Shown here: positions 46,930-58,150 of the stretch, in pieces | How positions within the stretch are numbered: position 1 is the stretch's first letter | Layout of the letters: each line of letters begins with the position of its first letter | DNA from: Salvator merianae | Lineage: Eukaryota; Chordata; Lepidosauria; Squamata; Teiidae | Assembly: GCA_003586115.2 (NCBI GenBank) | Contig: QVOM02000073.1 | Location: forward strand, 62,903,599 to 62,967,598 | Direction of reading: 5' to 3' | Length of the DNA stretch: 64,000 nucleotides | Made by a program: the position numbers and the translations under genes | Notes under the pieces: model-generated | The model's database searches: none | The model's input: only the letters and a program-made list of their open reading frames with translations | What the model was told of the DNA's origin: nothing

Positions 46930-47165
46930 GGGACTTGAAAAAGAGAACTACTGCTAGATCAGACCAAGCCGCCATTTTGGGCCTCCTGGTCCAGTCTATA
47001 CTTTGCCTTTGTGGACAGAGCTTACTAGCAGGGGATGAGATCTCCCTTAGATCGCACCAAGTTGCAGAAGGGATGCTCCTAACATATTTGGTGGTCCAGT
47101 ATACCAGTCAGTGTGGAATCACCCATGGTAGCACAAAGGCACTTTTGAGGTGATATGATATAGGA
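46930..47165. mobile_element. Possible CR1 3' UTR fragment
   Basis: GAGAACTACTGCTAGATCAG, ACCAAGCC, CTCCTGGTCCAGTCTA resemble the CR1 3' region at 49985-50060 (CAGCTAGATCAGACCACAGG, CCATCTAATCCA). The rest is too diverged to align by eye. Confidence 0.35.
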
Positions 47166-47485
47166 AAGCAGCCAAAAAAGATTTACTACTCAACAAAAGG
47201 TCAGCTCACTCAGAAAGAACTAAGGACCTGACAGTTCAAAATACCACCCAAAGGGCAGTAGAGGTTTCCTCTGTAGAGATCAGGAAACATCAAGAAAAAA
47301 GGCAGAGGAGTTAGTTAAGAGGAACAGATATAAGACACCATTGAATCAAAAATGAGGAAGTGAGATCAAGTTTAAGAAAGGGCTTCCTATTCTTAAAATT
47401 CCTTTCATTAATGAACATTTCACTGAGCAGGTCCAGAGAGCCCAAATGGAGAGTATGTTGTAACCACTGTTGGTAAGATCAAAGT
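47166..47485. other. No gene recognised; may belong to the Penelope-like element
   Basis: A-rich sequence directly upstream of the GIY-YIG frame. I could not find reverse transcriptase motifs in it. Confidence 0.4.
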
Positions 47486-47488
47486 TTT

Positions 47489-47806
47489 ATGATAAAGCAC
47501 ATGTCCAGAAACTTATGTCCTATATGTGAAGAAGAGAAAAAAATTGTAGGACAAAGGGGACAGTATATCAAATTATTTTGTGAAGACTATGGGGACGCTT
47601 ATATAGGAGAAACAAGAACAATTTTAATAACAAGATGCAAAAAGACCATGACTTATATCCAACACTGTGGGTGGAACCCCTGGGCTTTACATGTAAAGGA
47701 CAAACTCAAGGGTAAAGTGATACACACTAAAATAAGTACCTTAGCCAGTAAAAGACAAACAGCGCGAATAAAAAATTTGGAGGCTATATATACATACAAA
47801 CATTAA
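47489..47806 (+). pseudogene. Penelope-like element, GIY-YIG endonuclease remnant
   Basis: The 105-codon frame carries the module found at the C-terminus of Penelope-like retroelements. Upstream are Cys at residues 10 and 13. YIKLFCEDYGDAYIGET follows, with YIG at residues 38-40 (nt 47600-47608), then TxxxxxxR, a His within the distal ALHV segment, and the closing RIKNLEAIY resembling the R-x-x-EA-I pattern. The second Cys of the usual CxxC near YIG is Tyr, and the Gly-Arg after GET is altered. In intact elements this domain nicks DNA to prime reverse transcription. The frame ends at EAIYTYKH, about where such proteins end. Confidence 0.7.
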
Positions 47807-47809
47807 AAA

Positions 47810-49980
47810 CTTTGGTCGATAACAAAGAGGAGAAGTTGGAAGCCCTAAGGTATATAAGCTTCTAAAAAGGTGGAAGGAGGTCCACTCTGACTAATTAGAA
47901 ACAGCTGGAGACCTCCATATCAGTGCCTCATCCTTCAGCTTTCACACACAGTACCAAAGAAGACGCTGCATTAAAACATTTATGGTTTTTAATTCTTGTA
48001 GCATTTCACACAATAAAGTGGTTTTTTAAAACCATCTACTTTACCAGGAACTGTAGAAACAAGATCAGGTCAGCAACTCAAAGCTGCTTCAATACCTCGG
48101 TCAGATGAGAAAAAAATATATATAATAAAATAAATAAATAATAAAGCAGGGAGGAGGATATGACCCAACAAAAATGGACATCCTCTGCTGTCACCTCATG
48201 GGGCATTTCCCCACCCACACGGGCCAGTTCACCTCTTCGTCCCAAGCTTGGGATATCCATGCCCCAGACTACCATTGACATGTAAATATTGGAGGTCTTC
48301 CTATGTTTGAACTGGCAATGCTATTTGAAACCACATTTAAATGGTACCACATTTCATGGACCTCAGAGGTCCATGAAAAATGTTCAGTGCAGCATATGTT
48401 CCATAATATGGGGAGTGGTTTCAGGAATGCATGGGAATTAGACATTTATCTTGTCTTTTTTCAAATGCAGCAATTTTGCCTTTAATAAACTGTCAAGTCA
48501 AAAGTGCAAGAGGAGGCAGTAGGAGGAAGAGAAATGAGAATAACATGCATTTGCATGATTTTCAGACATTATCATTAACAGAAGCACAAAGGTAGGAATT
48601 TTAATCTCACCTGGAACCAGGATCACAGCAAGAGAGGAGTTAAGAGCAGTGATACGTGCTTTGCTGATGCTCATCACAAAATCAGCCCTCAAAACTCTTG
48701 TGATGAATCAGTGTCATGATAAGGGAAAGAGATTCAATCTCTCCAGTTTTTATACTAGTAATAGTGGTGGTAATATTAAACTCTTGCACTGCACTAACAC
48801 CATCATTCCATAATTGTTAGTTAAACTGCTCCCCTTTTGACACTATTAAAAATTCTTTCTCATTCAACAATAGTAAGGTTTTATAAATCAGGGTTTTATC
48901 ATCATAGTTTCTCTTTTGACACATAGCAGTCAGCAGCAGCATATAAATTTTTATTTCTTCGCATTATTGCAGCTTTGTATAAAATAAGAGGTGGTTCAGA
49001 TGATAAAGCTGAGGCAAAAGTTTTTATCATACTTCAGGAAAGAGCCGAATAATTGAAAGCATGACTCTGTTCTGAAGTTCATACTGTAGATCTCCATATT
49101 TTCTAAGGGGCAAGTTGGTTCAATTAATATCAAACCAGCAGAAGGACAAGAATTACAGAGAAATCCAATAATTTAATGAGATTTTTCAGAAACGGATATG
49201 ATTCTTTATATATCATATAAGACCCATATTTTTTCTAAAACAATTTCTCTTACAAATCACCTTGCATTCTTTTCTTTTTAAAAAAATTTATTTTGCAAAT
49301 GTTCCTTGGCAAACTATAGGTGCATCTTGCACACCAGTGCATCTTATATGGCATGAAATACAGTAATTGGGAATTCAACAGTTTTTGCTGCTTCTCTCTA
49401 GGTCCTAAAGATGGAGATTATCTGAAGTGGTTTCTGCATAAAATTAAAGGGTGAACAAGCAGAGATACAGAAGCAAGAATAATAAACTCTTACGTATGGA
49501 TTTTTATGGACTGTTCCAAACTGCTCACACATTTCTGCAGAATATGTTTCTAATAAATTTCTAGTTCTGTTTGTTCTCATGGCACAGCTATTCACATGAA
49601 TACACAGTAGTTTTCTGGCATGCATATTATTGCCTTCAGCTGACACTGATGTTAGGGACGAAGGAATGTTCTCTATTGTATTTCTGTTATTATTCTGTCA
49701 GTTTTCTCATCTCTGCCCTCTATACCTCATGAAAATTGGTTGAATGAGATGAATTTATAAAATAAATTCCACAACTGGAACTTAAAATATTTAGCAGTAT
49801 TTTCAGGACCTGCCCCTGGTATCCATTTGCATCTTCTTCTTCCCTTTCCATGCTACCACTATATTCATGTAGAGTGTTAAAATCTAAGGGCAAAAATTAA
49901 CTAGATATGATTTAGTGCATTCTTGCAGGAAGATTCTTTTTGTGTGGTGTTTATAAATGTGTTTGCTAAAACAGCACATG
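47810..49980. other. AT-rich with a possible MITE (about 47938-48440)
   Basis: CTTTCACACACAGTACCAAAG at about 47938 and TTTGAACTGGCAATGC..GCAGCATATG to about 48400 recall family D termini. A short hairpin ATGGACCTCAGAGGTCCAT lies near 48356. The rest to 49980 is AT-rich without supported features. Confidence 0.35.
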
Positions 49981-49984
49981 AAAA

Positions 49985-50470
49985 CAACATAAGAACATAT
50001 GAGGAGCCCAGCTAGATCAGACCACAGGCCATCTAATCCAACATAGTTTCATGCAGTGGCCCACCGATTGCTTCTGGGCATTCTCAAGCAGAATAAAAGG
50101 CAAAGGCTTCACCTGTTCAAGATTCCCTACATTCTGCCTGTCTCTCCCACCTGGAGGCAGTATCTAGGCATCCGTTCTAGTAGCCCTTGATACACCTGAC
50201 CTCCGTGAATCTGTCTAATCCATTCTTAAAGCTATCCAGGCTGATTGCTGTTGCCACCTCTTCTGGTAGTAAATTCCACAGACCAATGCCCTCTGCATGA
50301 AAAAATACTTCCCCTTGTCGGTCCTCACTCTCCTGCCCATCACCTTCATAGAGTGCCCCCTGTTCCTAGTGTTGTGTGATAGAGAAACAAATTTCTCTCT
50401 ATCCACCTTTTCCACACCATGCATGATCTTATACACTTTGATCAGGTCCCCTCTTAAATGCCGTCTTGCA
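49985..50470 (-). mobile_element. CR1-type LINE, 3' end of ORF2 plus 3' UTR
   Basis: On the - strand the right part encodes LRGDLIKVYKIMHGVEKVD, then FVSLSHNTRNRGHSMKV and YFFMQRALVCGIYYQKR, the conserved C-terminus of CR1-like ORF2 (usual text LRGDLIEVYKI, then LWNSLPxEVV). After it comes a 3' UTR ending in CATATGTTCTTATGTTGTTTTC, with the TTCTTATG octamer that repeats at CR1 3' ends. The LWNSLP motif and reading frame are damaged. The 5' end is truncated near 50470. Confidence 0.8.
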
Positions 50471-50875
50471 ACCTGATATCATAAGGAAGGTGTCCAAGGC
50501 CCTTGGCGTATTCCTATGTAAGTCCACACTGAGGTTTAGGGAGAGTATTGACCTAGTTGCCTTTGAGAGTCCCCAGTCATGTGTTCTGAAGTTAAGGAGG
50601 TGATACAACAGGGCATTAGGAGGTGATGGACAATGTGGGGCCCTTTAGGTGATTTGGAGCTGTAGACTAGGGATGCATTGAACTGCCATTGTTGAATGTG
50701 AACAGCAGAGTCATATAGAGCAGTTAGACTTAGAATCCCATAGTTTCTTAACTGCTGAACACTTACTGCTAGCACAACCCTGACACATTGCTCTGAGAGC
50801 AGGGCTCTTTTTTGCAGTGCCAAACAAAGCTTCTGCATTAGCAAGCATTGGAACCTGAGGTCTGTTAAGAGAGGG
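50471..50875. other. No gene recognised
   Basis: A - strand frame at 50536-50895 has no signature. Its right end enters the repeat cluster below. Confidence 0.45.
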
Positions 50876-50879
50876 GAAA

Positions 50880-51770
50880 GAAGAATAGACATCAAGTGAC
50901 AGCTCCTCTATGGGGTCCTCACTCCAATCCAGTCAGCAGCTTGACTGCAAATAGGCATCAGGTGAATTACCTCCTTTTTTTCATTGTCTAGGGGAAAGAA
51001 CAGTAGGGAATCTGCATTAACCACCTACTCAAAGCCAAAGGATCTGGGGGTTCAGGCTGCACTATTAAATAAGTAAGAGAATAATTGTGTAGTAGAAATT
51101 CTTTCAAATTCAACCTAAAAAGTCAAGAAATTTATTAATATTACAATTCAGGATACATGTTTAAAAACATTTTAGCAGTTTCCATCAGTGTGGTTTTGCT
51201 ATTGTGTGTCTAATGAATTATGGCACATCAGCGCCATGCCATTGGCTCCTGGTCCTCCAAAGTAGGTTGAAGAGACCTACTGCTCCTCTGTTTCTGAGTT
51301 TGAGGTCAGGGGAGGGGCAGAGGAGGGCATTCTGTGGGAGGAGCTGCCTCGTGGTGACCCAATCACTAGAAAATGCATGAGAGGCAGAGGCTGCAGAAGG
51401 AGCCAGGATTGGAGTGAAGACCACACAAAAGAGATGTCACTTGATGTCTTTTCTTTTCCTCTCTCTCTTAGCAGGTGTCAGGTGAGTAAGGTCTGTGGGG
51501 TCCATGAGCCAATCTGGTCAGCACCTCAACTGCACACAGGCATCTAATGAGTGAGCTCCCTATCTGGTGAGTGAGCTTCCTTCTTCCAATGCCTCTGCCT
51601 CCCATATATTTTCTAATGACTGGATCTTACCCAGGGCAGCTGTTCCTCCCAGATCACCCTGCTCCATGTTCCCCTGGCCTGAAATTTAAAACATGGAGAA
51701 GCTACAGACCATTTCAACCACCTCTTCACCCCAGCTTGTCTTGGGTAATTTCCCTTAACCGCTCCACTTT
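50880..51770. repeat. Cluster of one repeat unit in both orientations
   Basis: Three copies of one unit lie within 900 bp. Unit 1 (50885-50980, +) reads AGACATCAAGTGACAGCTCC, then CTCACTCCAATCCAGTCAGC. Unit 2 (about 51220-51480, -) carries the reverse of AGACATCAAGTGACATCTC and CTTCACTCCAATCC. Unit 3 (about 51490-51760, +) repeats GGCATCTAATGAGTGAGC and its CCTCCCATATATTTTCTAATG mirrors CCTCTCATGCATTTTCTAGTG of unit 2. Units 2 and 3 form a long inverted repeat. A GTGAGT donor-like site at 51482 is part of it. Confidence 0.6.
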
Positions 51771-51994
51771 TATATTGAGTCAATTGCTCAATTTATCTGG
51801 TTTTTATTTGCATGCCATTTGGGCAAAAAATTGAAGCCTCTGTGCAAACTGAAGTGCTATTGTATAACTTTATTTTAAAAGTAATACTGTAACAAAACAT
51901 AGTATGATAATTAAAATGTACAACAACCATCCCGTGCAGTTTCTTCACTCATATGCTAATCATGGACATGTTTTGCAGTGGCTCCAAGCTTATT

Positions 51995-52195
51995 AGTTGA
52001 GAGAAAAGCGTACTGGGCTCTGTGTACTCTATTGTAGAGTTCCTCAAGGCTCACTTCTCTCCCTGTTATTGATAAGTATTTACATCAGGCTGCTGAGGGA
52101 ACTATTCCATCCCTTTGGAACAAGATGCCATCAGTATGGAAACAATACCTAACTATGCCCAAGGTTACATCTTATATTTAATAAGAATAGAGGCC
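51995..52195 (+). pseudogene. L2 LINE reverse transcriptase fragment
   Basis: From 52042 the + strand reads PQGSLLSLLLISIYIRLLRE, then LFHPFGTRCHQYGNNT and a stop. This is L2 motif B (PQGS) through motif C, with YADD changed to YGNN. Compare CGAPQESILSPMLFNIY and VGYHQYNAV in the copy at 41420. Downstream similarity fades by about 52200. Confidence 0.75.
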
Positions 52196-52329
52196 ATCTT
52201 CAGTCCTTGGGGACCAGACACCAAAGTGCATTTCTAGTTTTTCCAATGACTTTCCTGACTCAAATGGAACTATACTGCAATTGGATAATCCCAGTACTGG
52301 GTCCATTTCAGACCCAGGCAAAGGGCAGC

Positions 52330-52750
52330 ACACCTGAATACCACTATTATCGCCACCCAGATGCTGCAGCTGCTGACATCATGATACCACCACTGACATT
52401 ATGACACCCACATCCCCATCACAACTGCAACCAATGTCACCCTGATACCCCCCCTGCCCCCTGCCTCCACTGCTGCCTCTGCTGCCACCCTGATACCACT
52501 GCCACTACCAGTCTAGTACCCCTCAGCCGCACCATCCTGGTACCCACCACTGGCAATGACACCCTGCCACCATTGCTACCTTGATACTGCTGCAGTGACA
52601 CCTTGATACTGCCACTGCCATCCCGTACCTCCCACCTCCAATGGTGATGACACCTCTCACCCTGCCACCCTACCACCACTGCTGCTGACACCCTAATACC
52701 ATTGCCATTGCCATCCTGGTACTCCCAAGCCTCCGCTAATACCTTACCTT
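52330..52750. repeat. Degenerate minisatellite (CCAC/GATACC-rich)
   Basis: Imperfect repeats of CTGATACCACTGCCAC- and CTGCTGACACCCTG-like units run for about 400 bp. Unit length varies and units have diverged. The 108-codon - strand frame rich in Gly, Val, Gln and Arg is a translation of the array and not a gene. Confidence 0.75.
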
Positions 52751-53039
52751 TTACCAGCGGCACTTCATGGTAGGTGTGACCACACCATTCCAGTCCAGAA
52801 ATGGCTTGACCTCTCTGTTCTTCCTTTAGAGTGTGGCTGCAATCTATATGTCTTGATCATGGACTACAGTGGGAGGGAAGTTGAAAGACTGTCCTGGTGT
52901 CTGGAAGCAGTGAGTTTCTGGATGGTTCAAACCCTTTAAAATTAGAGTAAATGTTATTAAGATCTTGGCCTTGTTGTAATTTCCCCCTCAACCTTTCTGT
53001 AGATGGCACTATAATGCATTTGAAGGAACAGATTTGGAA

Positions 53040-53345
53040 CCTGGGGTGACATCAACACTGGCCCATACTAGCAGTCCTTGTGGAATGCTGTGTCTGTGTG
53101 GCAGACCGATTCACCAGGATGTCATGCCTCCTGCAGAATCATCTGCCTCATGGAATTAGGCATTGGAATGGCCCTCAGCACAAAAGTAGCACCAGAACCC
53201 TCTCCCAAGTACTTTATATGATCTGAAGCATTCCCTGTTTAGACTGAATGAGGGAGTAGACTGGTCTGTTCCACCAGGCACATGGAACTTAGTGCTATTT
53301 CACTGAGTTCCTGGAAACAACCCCAGAAATGGGCCATTTCTGGGC
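53040..53345. mobile_element. Possible family I MITE-like repeat
   Basis: It is GC-richer, and CCCCAGAAATGGGCCATTTCTGGG near 53320 forms a hairpin. Related blocks occur at 28970 and 63770. Weak call. The SINE at 53350 directly follows. Confidence 0.3.
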
Positions 53346-53349
53346 ACCT

Positions 53350-53525
53350 AGCAAAAACAGCCTGGAAAGCAGTGGTTTGCAGGTTTGATCCCCAGCCTCT
53401 CCCTAGAACTTGACTTTGGGAAACCTCTTCTGTATTTCTGCCAACAAAACTTCATCTGGAGGCACTCCATGTAGTCAACAAGAAGTTCGGCTCAACTGGA
53501 TGGTAGCAATGACAACAACAACTGC
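53350..53525 (+). mobile_element. tRNA-derived SINE, 3' part with CAACAAC tail
   Basis: GCCTGGAAAGCAGTGGTTTG and the B box GGTTTGATCCC (53382-53392) match the SINE at 14315. The body continues GGGAAACCTCTTCTG, TGCCAACAAAACTTC and ends GTTCGGCTCAACTGGATGG, then TAGCAATGACAACAACAAC. The last block is the only copy here that keeps the 3' tail, of the type shared with Bov-B LINEs in squamates. The A box is gone. Confidence 0.7.
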
Positions 53526-54380
53526 ATCTCCTGGTTCCTCAGATGTCTGCTGAGATGATACATAGGTTTCCAGGGTGGCAATTTGGTCTCACTTTGAATC
53601 TGTAGATGGCTAATATATCAAAATGATATCCAAGAAGTGCTTTTCTGCGATAGCTGTAAATGTGATATAAGACCTGCAGATTCAGTAGAGGTGAGAGTAT
53701 TTCAGGGTCTGTTGTGTCTGAAATTTAACCATCATTTTAGGCTTTTATAACTATTCATCCATCAGCCATTCAGCATCAACTTATGCTTTATGACTGTTCC
53801 CTGCTGGAGGCAATAAGGCTGGCTGTGCTGTTGAGGGTCATTGATTAAGGCTTTAGATTTGTCATGGACATCACTTTTAATGGCCAAAGTCATGGTCTTG
53901 GAACCTTCTTAAGGCAGCATGATGTTTTACAAATCTAAGTTCTTAAGTTCTTTTGACATACAGTGAGGCGACTCAGATATTAAAAATGTTTTAAAGCTAT
54001 GTAATTTTGGAATTAACCAGGGATTATACGGCAGTGACTGATGCCAACGTGGGCAAGAAGGATAACTTTTCCTTATCGCTATGTGCACATGGGCAAGCAC
54101 ATGAATCTTTCATTGCTGTGCAGTCTGGTCAGTGTTACTTCTGTTGCTGCTGCAGTTTGCTTTCAGTGAAGCTGGAGGAAAAACAGTAGGCATACATGAG
54201 AAGAAAAGGGATACTAGGAAGGCCTTCTGGGCTCAGCATTTATCTTTTTCAATTCATTAAAAAAATAGTATGCTATAAAAACCAAACAACAGCAGCAGCA
54301 GCAATAATAAACAGGCTTTGAAAACTGTAATAATGTAAGGAAATAGAATATGAAAGCTCGATACAGTTTGGCCATAAAGA
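53526..54380. other. No gene recognised
   Basis: AT-rich sequence with a GCAGCAGCAGCA stretch near 54290 and no feature. Confidence 0.5.
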
Positions 54381-54384
54381 ACTT

Positions 54385-54962
54385 CTTTAGTCTGGAAGTT
54401 TGAACTAGTGCAAAATGCAGCAGCTCAATTGCCAATGGGAGTTTCTGGCCGAACACACATCCTGCTGGTCTTGTAAGATCTGCACAGGCTGACTGTTTGC
54501 TACCGAGCCCAATTCAAGAGGTTAATGCTAATATATAAAGTCCTAAATGGTATGGGCCCCAGTTATCTGAAGGAGCACCTGCTCCCATATAGACCTGCTT
54601 GAGTATTAAGATCTCAGTGGAAGGGCCTTCTTATAGTTCTATCTCTCTTAGAGATGCAAGTTGTGGTGGCACAAAAAGGGCCTTTTCTGTGATGGCCCTC
54701 AGACCCTGGAACAGCCTACCTCTGGAGATTCGCCAAGTGCTACCTGATGTGGCTTTTGGCACCTGGGTAAAGCATACCTTTTCACCCAGGTCTTTGATGT
54801 TTGGCTTCCTCTGAGTATTATCCTGCCAGGGAGGAAGGGTAAGCTATAATCTAAATATGTTTTAGGGTAATCTATATATTTTTATTGCTGTGACCCACCC
54901 TAGGAACTTTGGGTGAAGGGGGGGATATGAATTGTTTAAAAAATAAAATAAACTAACTAAAA
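54385..54962 (+). mobile_element. L2-clade LINE, ORF2 C-terminus and 3' UTR
   Basis: It begins with the QNAAARL-type region (TGCAAAATGCAGCAGCTC), then AAAGTCCTAAATGGTATGGG (KVLNGMG). Frame 54599-54814 then encodes RAFSVMALRPWNSLPLEIRQ, the best preserved FSVxAPRLWNSLPLEIR motif in the window. A 3' UTR with TGCTGTGACCCACCCTAGGA, then GGGATATGAATTGTTTAAAA and an ACTAACTAAA tail closes it. It is 5' truncated. Confidence 0.85.
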
Positions 54963-56925
54963 CCAAGAAAATCAGTGTAAAAATAATACTTGCAACTTTT
55001 TAAAAACAAAAATTTACAAGGTTTACAGGAATAAATGGAGCTTCAAAAAGAAAAGCTGAAAATGCTGTACAGTATAATGTATACAAAAGGACCTGCAATT
55101 AAATACCAAAGTTCAGACACAGAGCAATAATTAATCAGAATATGCATGTTTCAGAGTTTGGTCTTATAAGCCACTGTTGTAAATATTATGTTGTTTTTTC
55201 TTGGTTTTAATTATTTTATGGTGTTGCTATATTATACAGTCTCTAATAAAAGTCTTTGTGGCCAAAACTTGTCGAGCTTTCATATTCAACAAATCCTTTT
55301 CTTTAAGAACCCTGGGAATTCTGTGTCTTTCCTTACAGTTTTTTGTGGGTTCTTCCTGTTTTTAAAAACTATTTGTTTTAAAATCTATCAAACATAAAAC
55401 TGCAGTTGCTCAAGCATAATCCTGGGTTTGAATATGAGGATAGAGGAGACTCATATTTCTAGGGAAAAGAGGATACTCATATTTCTAGGGAAAAGGTATT
55501 TCACAGTCAGAGCACGATTGCCCTTTTGCATCACAAGTTGTAAATTAAGCAGGATATAGCATGTGCTTCCTCCTGACCATGTGCAAAAGAAGACACAAAC
55601 TTTGCATGCAGTTTATAGTACATGCTAATATGTCTCCTTTGCAAAGTGGGACAAAGGATCCTGATGCATATCTGGGCCCATGCGCAAGAAATATGATGAT
55701 GGGCAGGGAAAATATCAATGCATACTAGAAGATGCTTAACTGGTTGCACTCCTCTCTGTTCCAGATCTCTTAAAAGCACACCAATTTTGTTGCTGACCAA
55801 TGGCAAACCTAAATTTCTAAAGCACTCCAATTTCATGAGCTACTAAGCAGTTACATTATGGCAATGTTTTTGTCACTTGATCCTATGCTATCAATGCAAG
55901 TCCAGGTATTGTGTTTCAAGTGGCCAGAGGTGAGAATGATACACTAACAATGGGATTTTCTGTGGCTGTTTTTAGTTTTGATTACTTGGGGAAACATTTC
56001 ATTTTTGTAGGACATTAATCTACAGCTAAAAGTCAAATGAGCTTTATTGGGTGAATATTATTACTGTTGAATTACTTTATAATCCTGGATTGCACCATTA
56101 TGTTTTCTGGGGAACAGTAACTTCTCTACTAGATGATTTTTTAAAAAAAAAAATGAGCAGGACATATTTTCTTCACTGTCTGAATTTAGAAAGCAAATCA
56201 ATAATGTGAGACATGTAGCAAGGAAAACCTGAAAACAGCTCCAAAATTAGCCAGGCAGAAAGTCTTTCAATCATTTTATGGGAAAGGACTCTTTCTGTGT
56301 CATTTTGAAGCAATTTTGGAGGTTTTGTATTATTTCTTTCCAGCAGGTGAGAAATCACAGCTCTGACTTTACTCAGTAGGTAAAAACCTGAAAGTTGAGT
56401 ACAAGCTTATTTCTTACAGAGCTTATGGCTAGAATGTTGCTGCACTTTTTGCTTTAAAACATTCTTTCTAGCAGTGGACTGTAAACCAACTCAAAAAGCG
56501 TGTGGGGAGGGGATCTGAGGTCACCTCCAGTCTTAGAATAAGTCTCAGACGTCTCCTGTCCTGTTACACATCCAGCCCATTCTCTAAGTGCTGGAACCAC
56601 ACTACCAGCAGTAGGCTAGCAGAAAGGGAAGGAGGACAGACTATGTGATAATTGCTAGGCAATTGGAGAGGAATGCTGAGATTTCTAGGAGGAATGGCAA
56701 ATTCTTTGGAGTAAGAAGGTCACTTATTTTGGCTACTTACAATGACTCTCGCAGTTTTGTCTTCCGAACACCAGGATGGAGGGCAGAAGCGGAGGAAGAT
56801 CCTTGATTTACAGCACAAGTAAAGTATGGTATTTCACATTGCCATAAAATTAAGTGTATGCTTGGAGCCCAACCCTCCCCCCCATCAGAATTTATCTGAG
56901 TTGAATGAAGCTCCAGTCCTGGATA
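54963..56925. other. AT-rich, no gene recognised
   Basis: No supported exon. It contains the 26-bp duplication at 55443 and a frame at 55531-55836 (-) without signature. Confidence 0.5.
55443..55494 (+). repeat. Tandem duplication of a 26-bp unit
   Basis: GAGGAGACTCATATTTCTAG plus GGAAAA is followed at once by the same unit with one G-to-T change. Recent local duplication. Confidence 0.9.
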
Positions 56926-56929
56926 AAAT

Positions 56930-57310
56930 GCCAAAATGCTGCCCAATCTTGGTCCTGCTGTGGACTTCTTTAAAGCGGTCCACAACAGGACTAATCTCCA
57001 CATTCCAGACTGTGAAAGGTGTGCAGACAGGGCACCCTCACGGCCTGGGACCCTTTGTGGCGGTGCTTCAGAAAGCGCCACTAGAAGTGGCATGACACCA
57101 CATAAGCCCCCCCCCCCAAGAAACTATGAAGGATGAGGACTTTTGTTCCTGGCCTTTCATATTCTCTGCACTGGCACCAAGGGCTCTTAGGAGGCAACAG
57201 TGGGGTCTGGGCCAAAATGGGTTGTCAGAGTGTGGTCAGCCATTAGAGCCTGCTACTGGTATCCCACTCCAGTGTAGCCTATTACAACTAGTCCACGCTA
57301 CATGAGCCAG
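56930..57310 (+). mobile_element. hAT-like MITE, family F (copy 5, diverged)
   Basis: The block GGACTTTTGTTCCTGGCC at about 57137 matches GAACTTTTGCTCCTGGCC at 18138 and GGAACTTTTCTTCCTAG at 3902. A hairpin GTCCTGCTGTGGACTTC / GCGGTCCACAACAGGAC lies at 56952-56993. The ends are not resolved. Confidence 0.45.
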
Positions 57311-57835
57311 AATAGCAGAAGAAATCCACATGTCTAAATTATTCTCTATTTTATCATTGTGGTGTCAACCCCAGAATTGGCCTTGTTGCTGTTCTGGCCT
57401 TTGAGCACCTAGTCATATTAAAACTGTTTTGTGGAATTTATTATGAGTACGGCATATTTTACCTTGTGGTGCTGCCTGATCTGTAAGGCAATGGGCCCTA
57501 ACACACTCAACTGATTGCCTCAGAGGGCAATTTTCTTGTGGCTTTGCATGGAAATTCAGCCTACCATTAGCTCTCTGTATCCCATCCCTTTGTACTCCTT
57601 CTTATAAGCTGCCTTGCTCTATGCCCTACCAGTAGTCCCTGTGCATACTGGCCAGCCAACACTGGTGCAGGGGTGAAGCTTGGACAATATGAGCACTTTG
57701 CTAGAACCTCACTTAGCTGGGAGGACTACTGAAAGACTTTTTTTGTGTAGCAGCTTGCAGTAAGAAAATGGCTCATGAGAAGAAGGAGACTTCTTAATAG
57801 TGCTTTTGGTTAAGTGTTAGCAGGCCTTACGTAAG
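57311..57835. other. No gene recognised
   Basis: Mixed sequence with no feature. Confidence 0.5.
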
Positions 57836-57837
57836 GC

Positions 57838-58150
57838 CTCATCCAAACGGGAGAAATACAGCACCATTGTGGCTGTGCTATGGTGGCATTACCACGTGTA
57901 TCTGTGGCAACACCCCCGTAGCTCTGCTATATCCCCCCTAAAATGCACAACAAAATGCACTGGTGGCAGATTTTCCTGAAACAGCATTATTCCGTACCTT
58001 CTAACTGGAGCTGCCATTGTCACTCTGGCCATCATGCATGTGCAGATGCCAAAAAAAAATGCCTGTGCATACATGGTGGTGTCAACGTGCACATTCGGGA
58101 ATGTTGCACTGGCAAAATTCCCAGATATGCACGTCACTAAAATTCACATA
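57838..58150. mobile_element. MITE-like repeat, possible family G
   Basis: It starts GGCCTCATCCAAACGGGAG. GTGGCATTACCACGTGTA and ATATCCCCCC recall 4890-5000, and the block GTGTCAACGTGCACATTCGG is related in reverse to 5100-5165. Homology is loose. Confidence 0.35.

Noticed and set aside
51472..51490. Splice acceptor and donor within a few bases (CTCTCTCTTAG ... GTGAGT)
   Set aside because: They sit inside a repeat unit found three times nearby and enclose no useful coding segment.
52437..52763. 108-codon Gly/Val/Gln-rich antisense frame
   Set aside because: It is the translation of the degenerate minisatellite.
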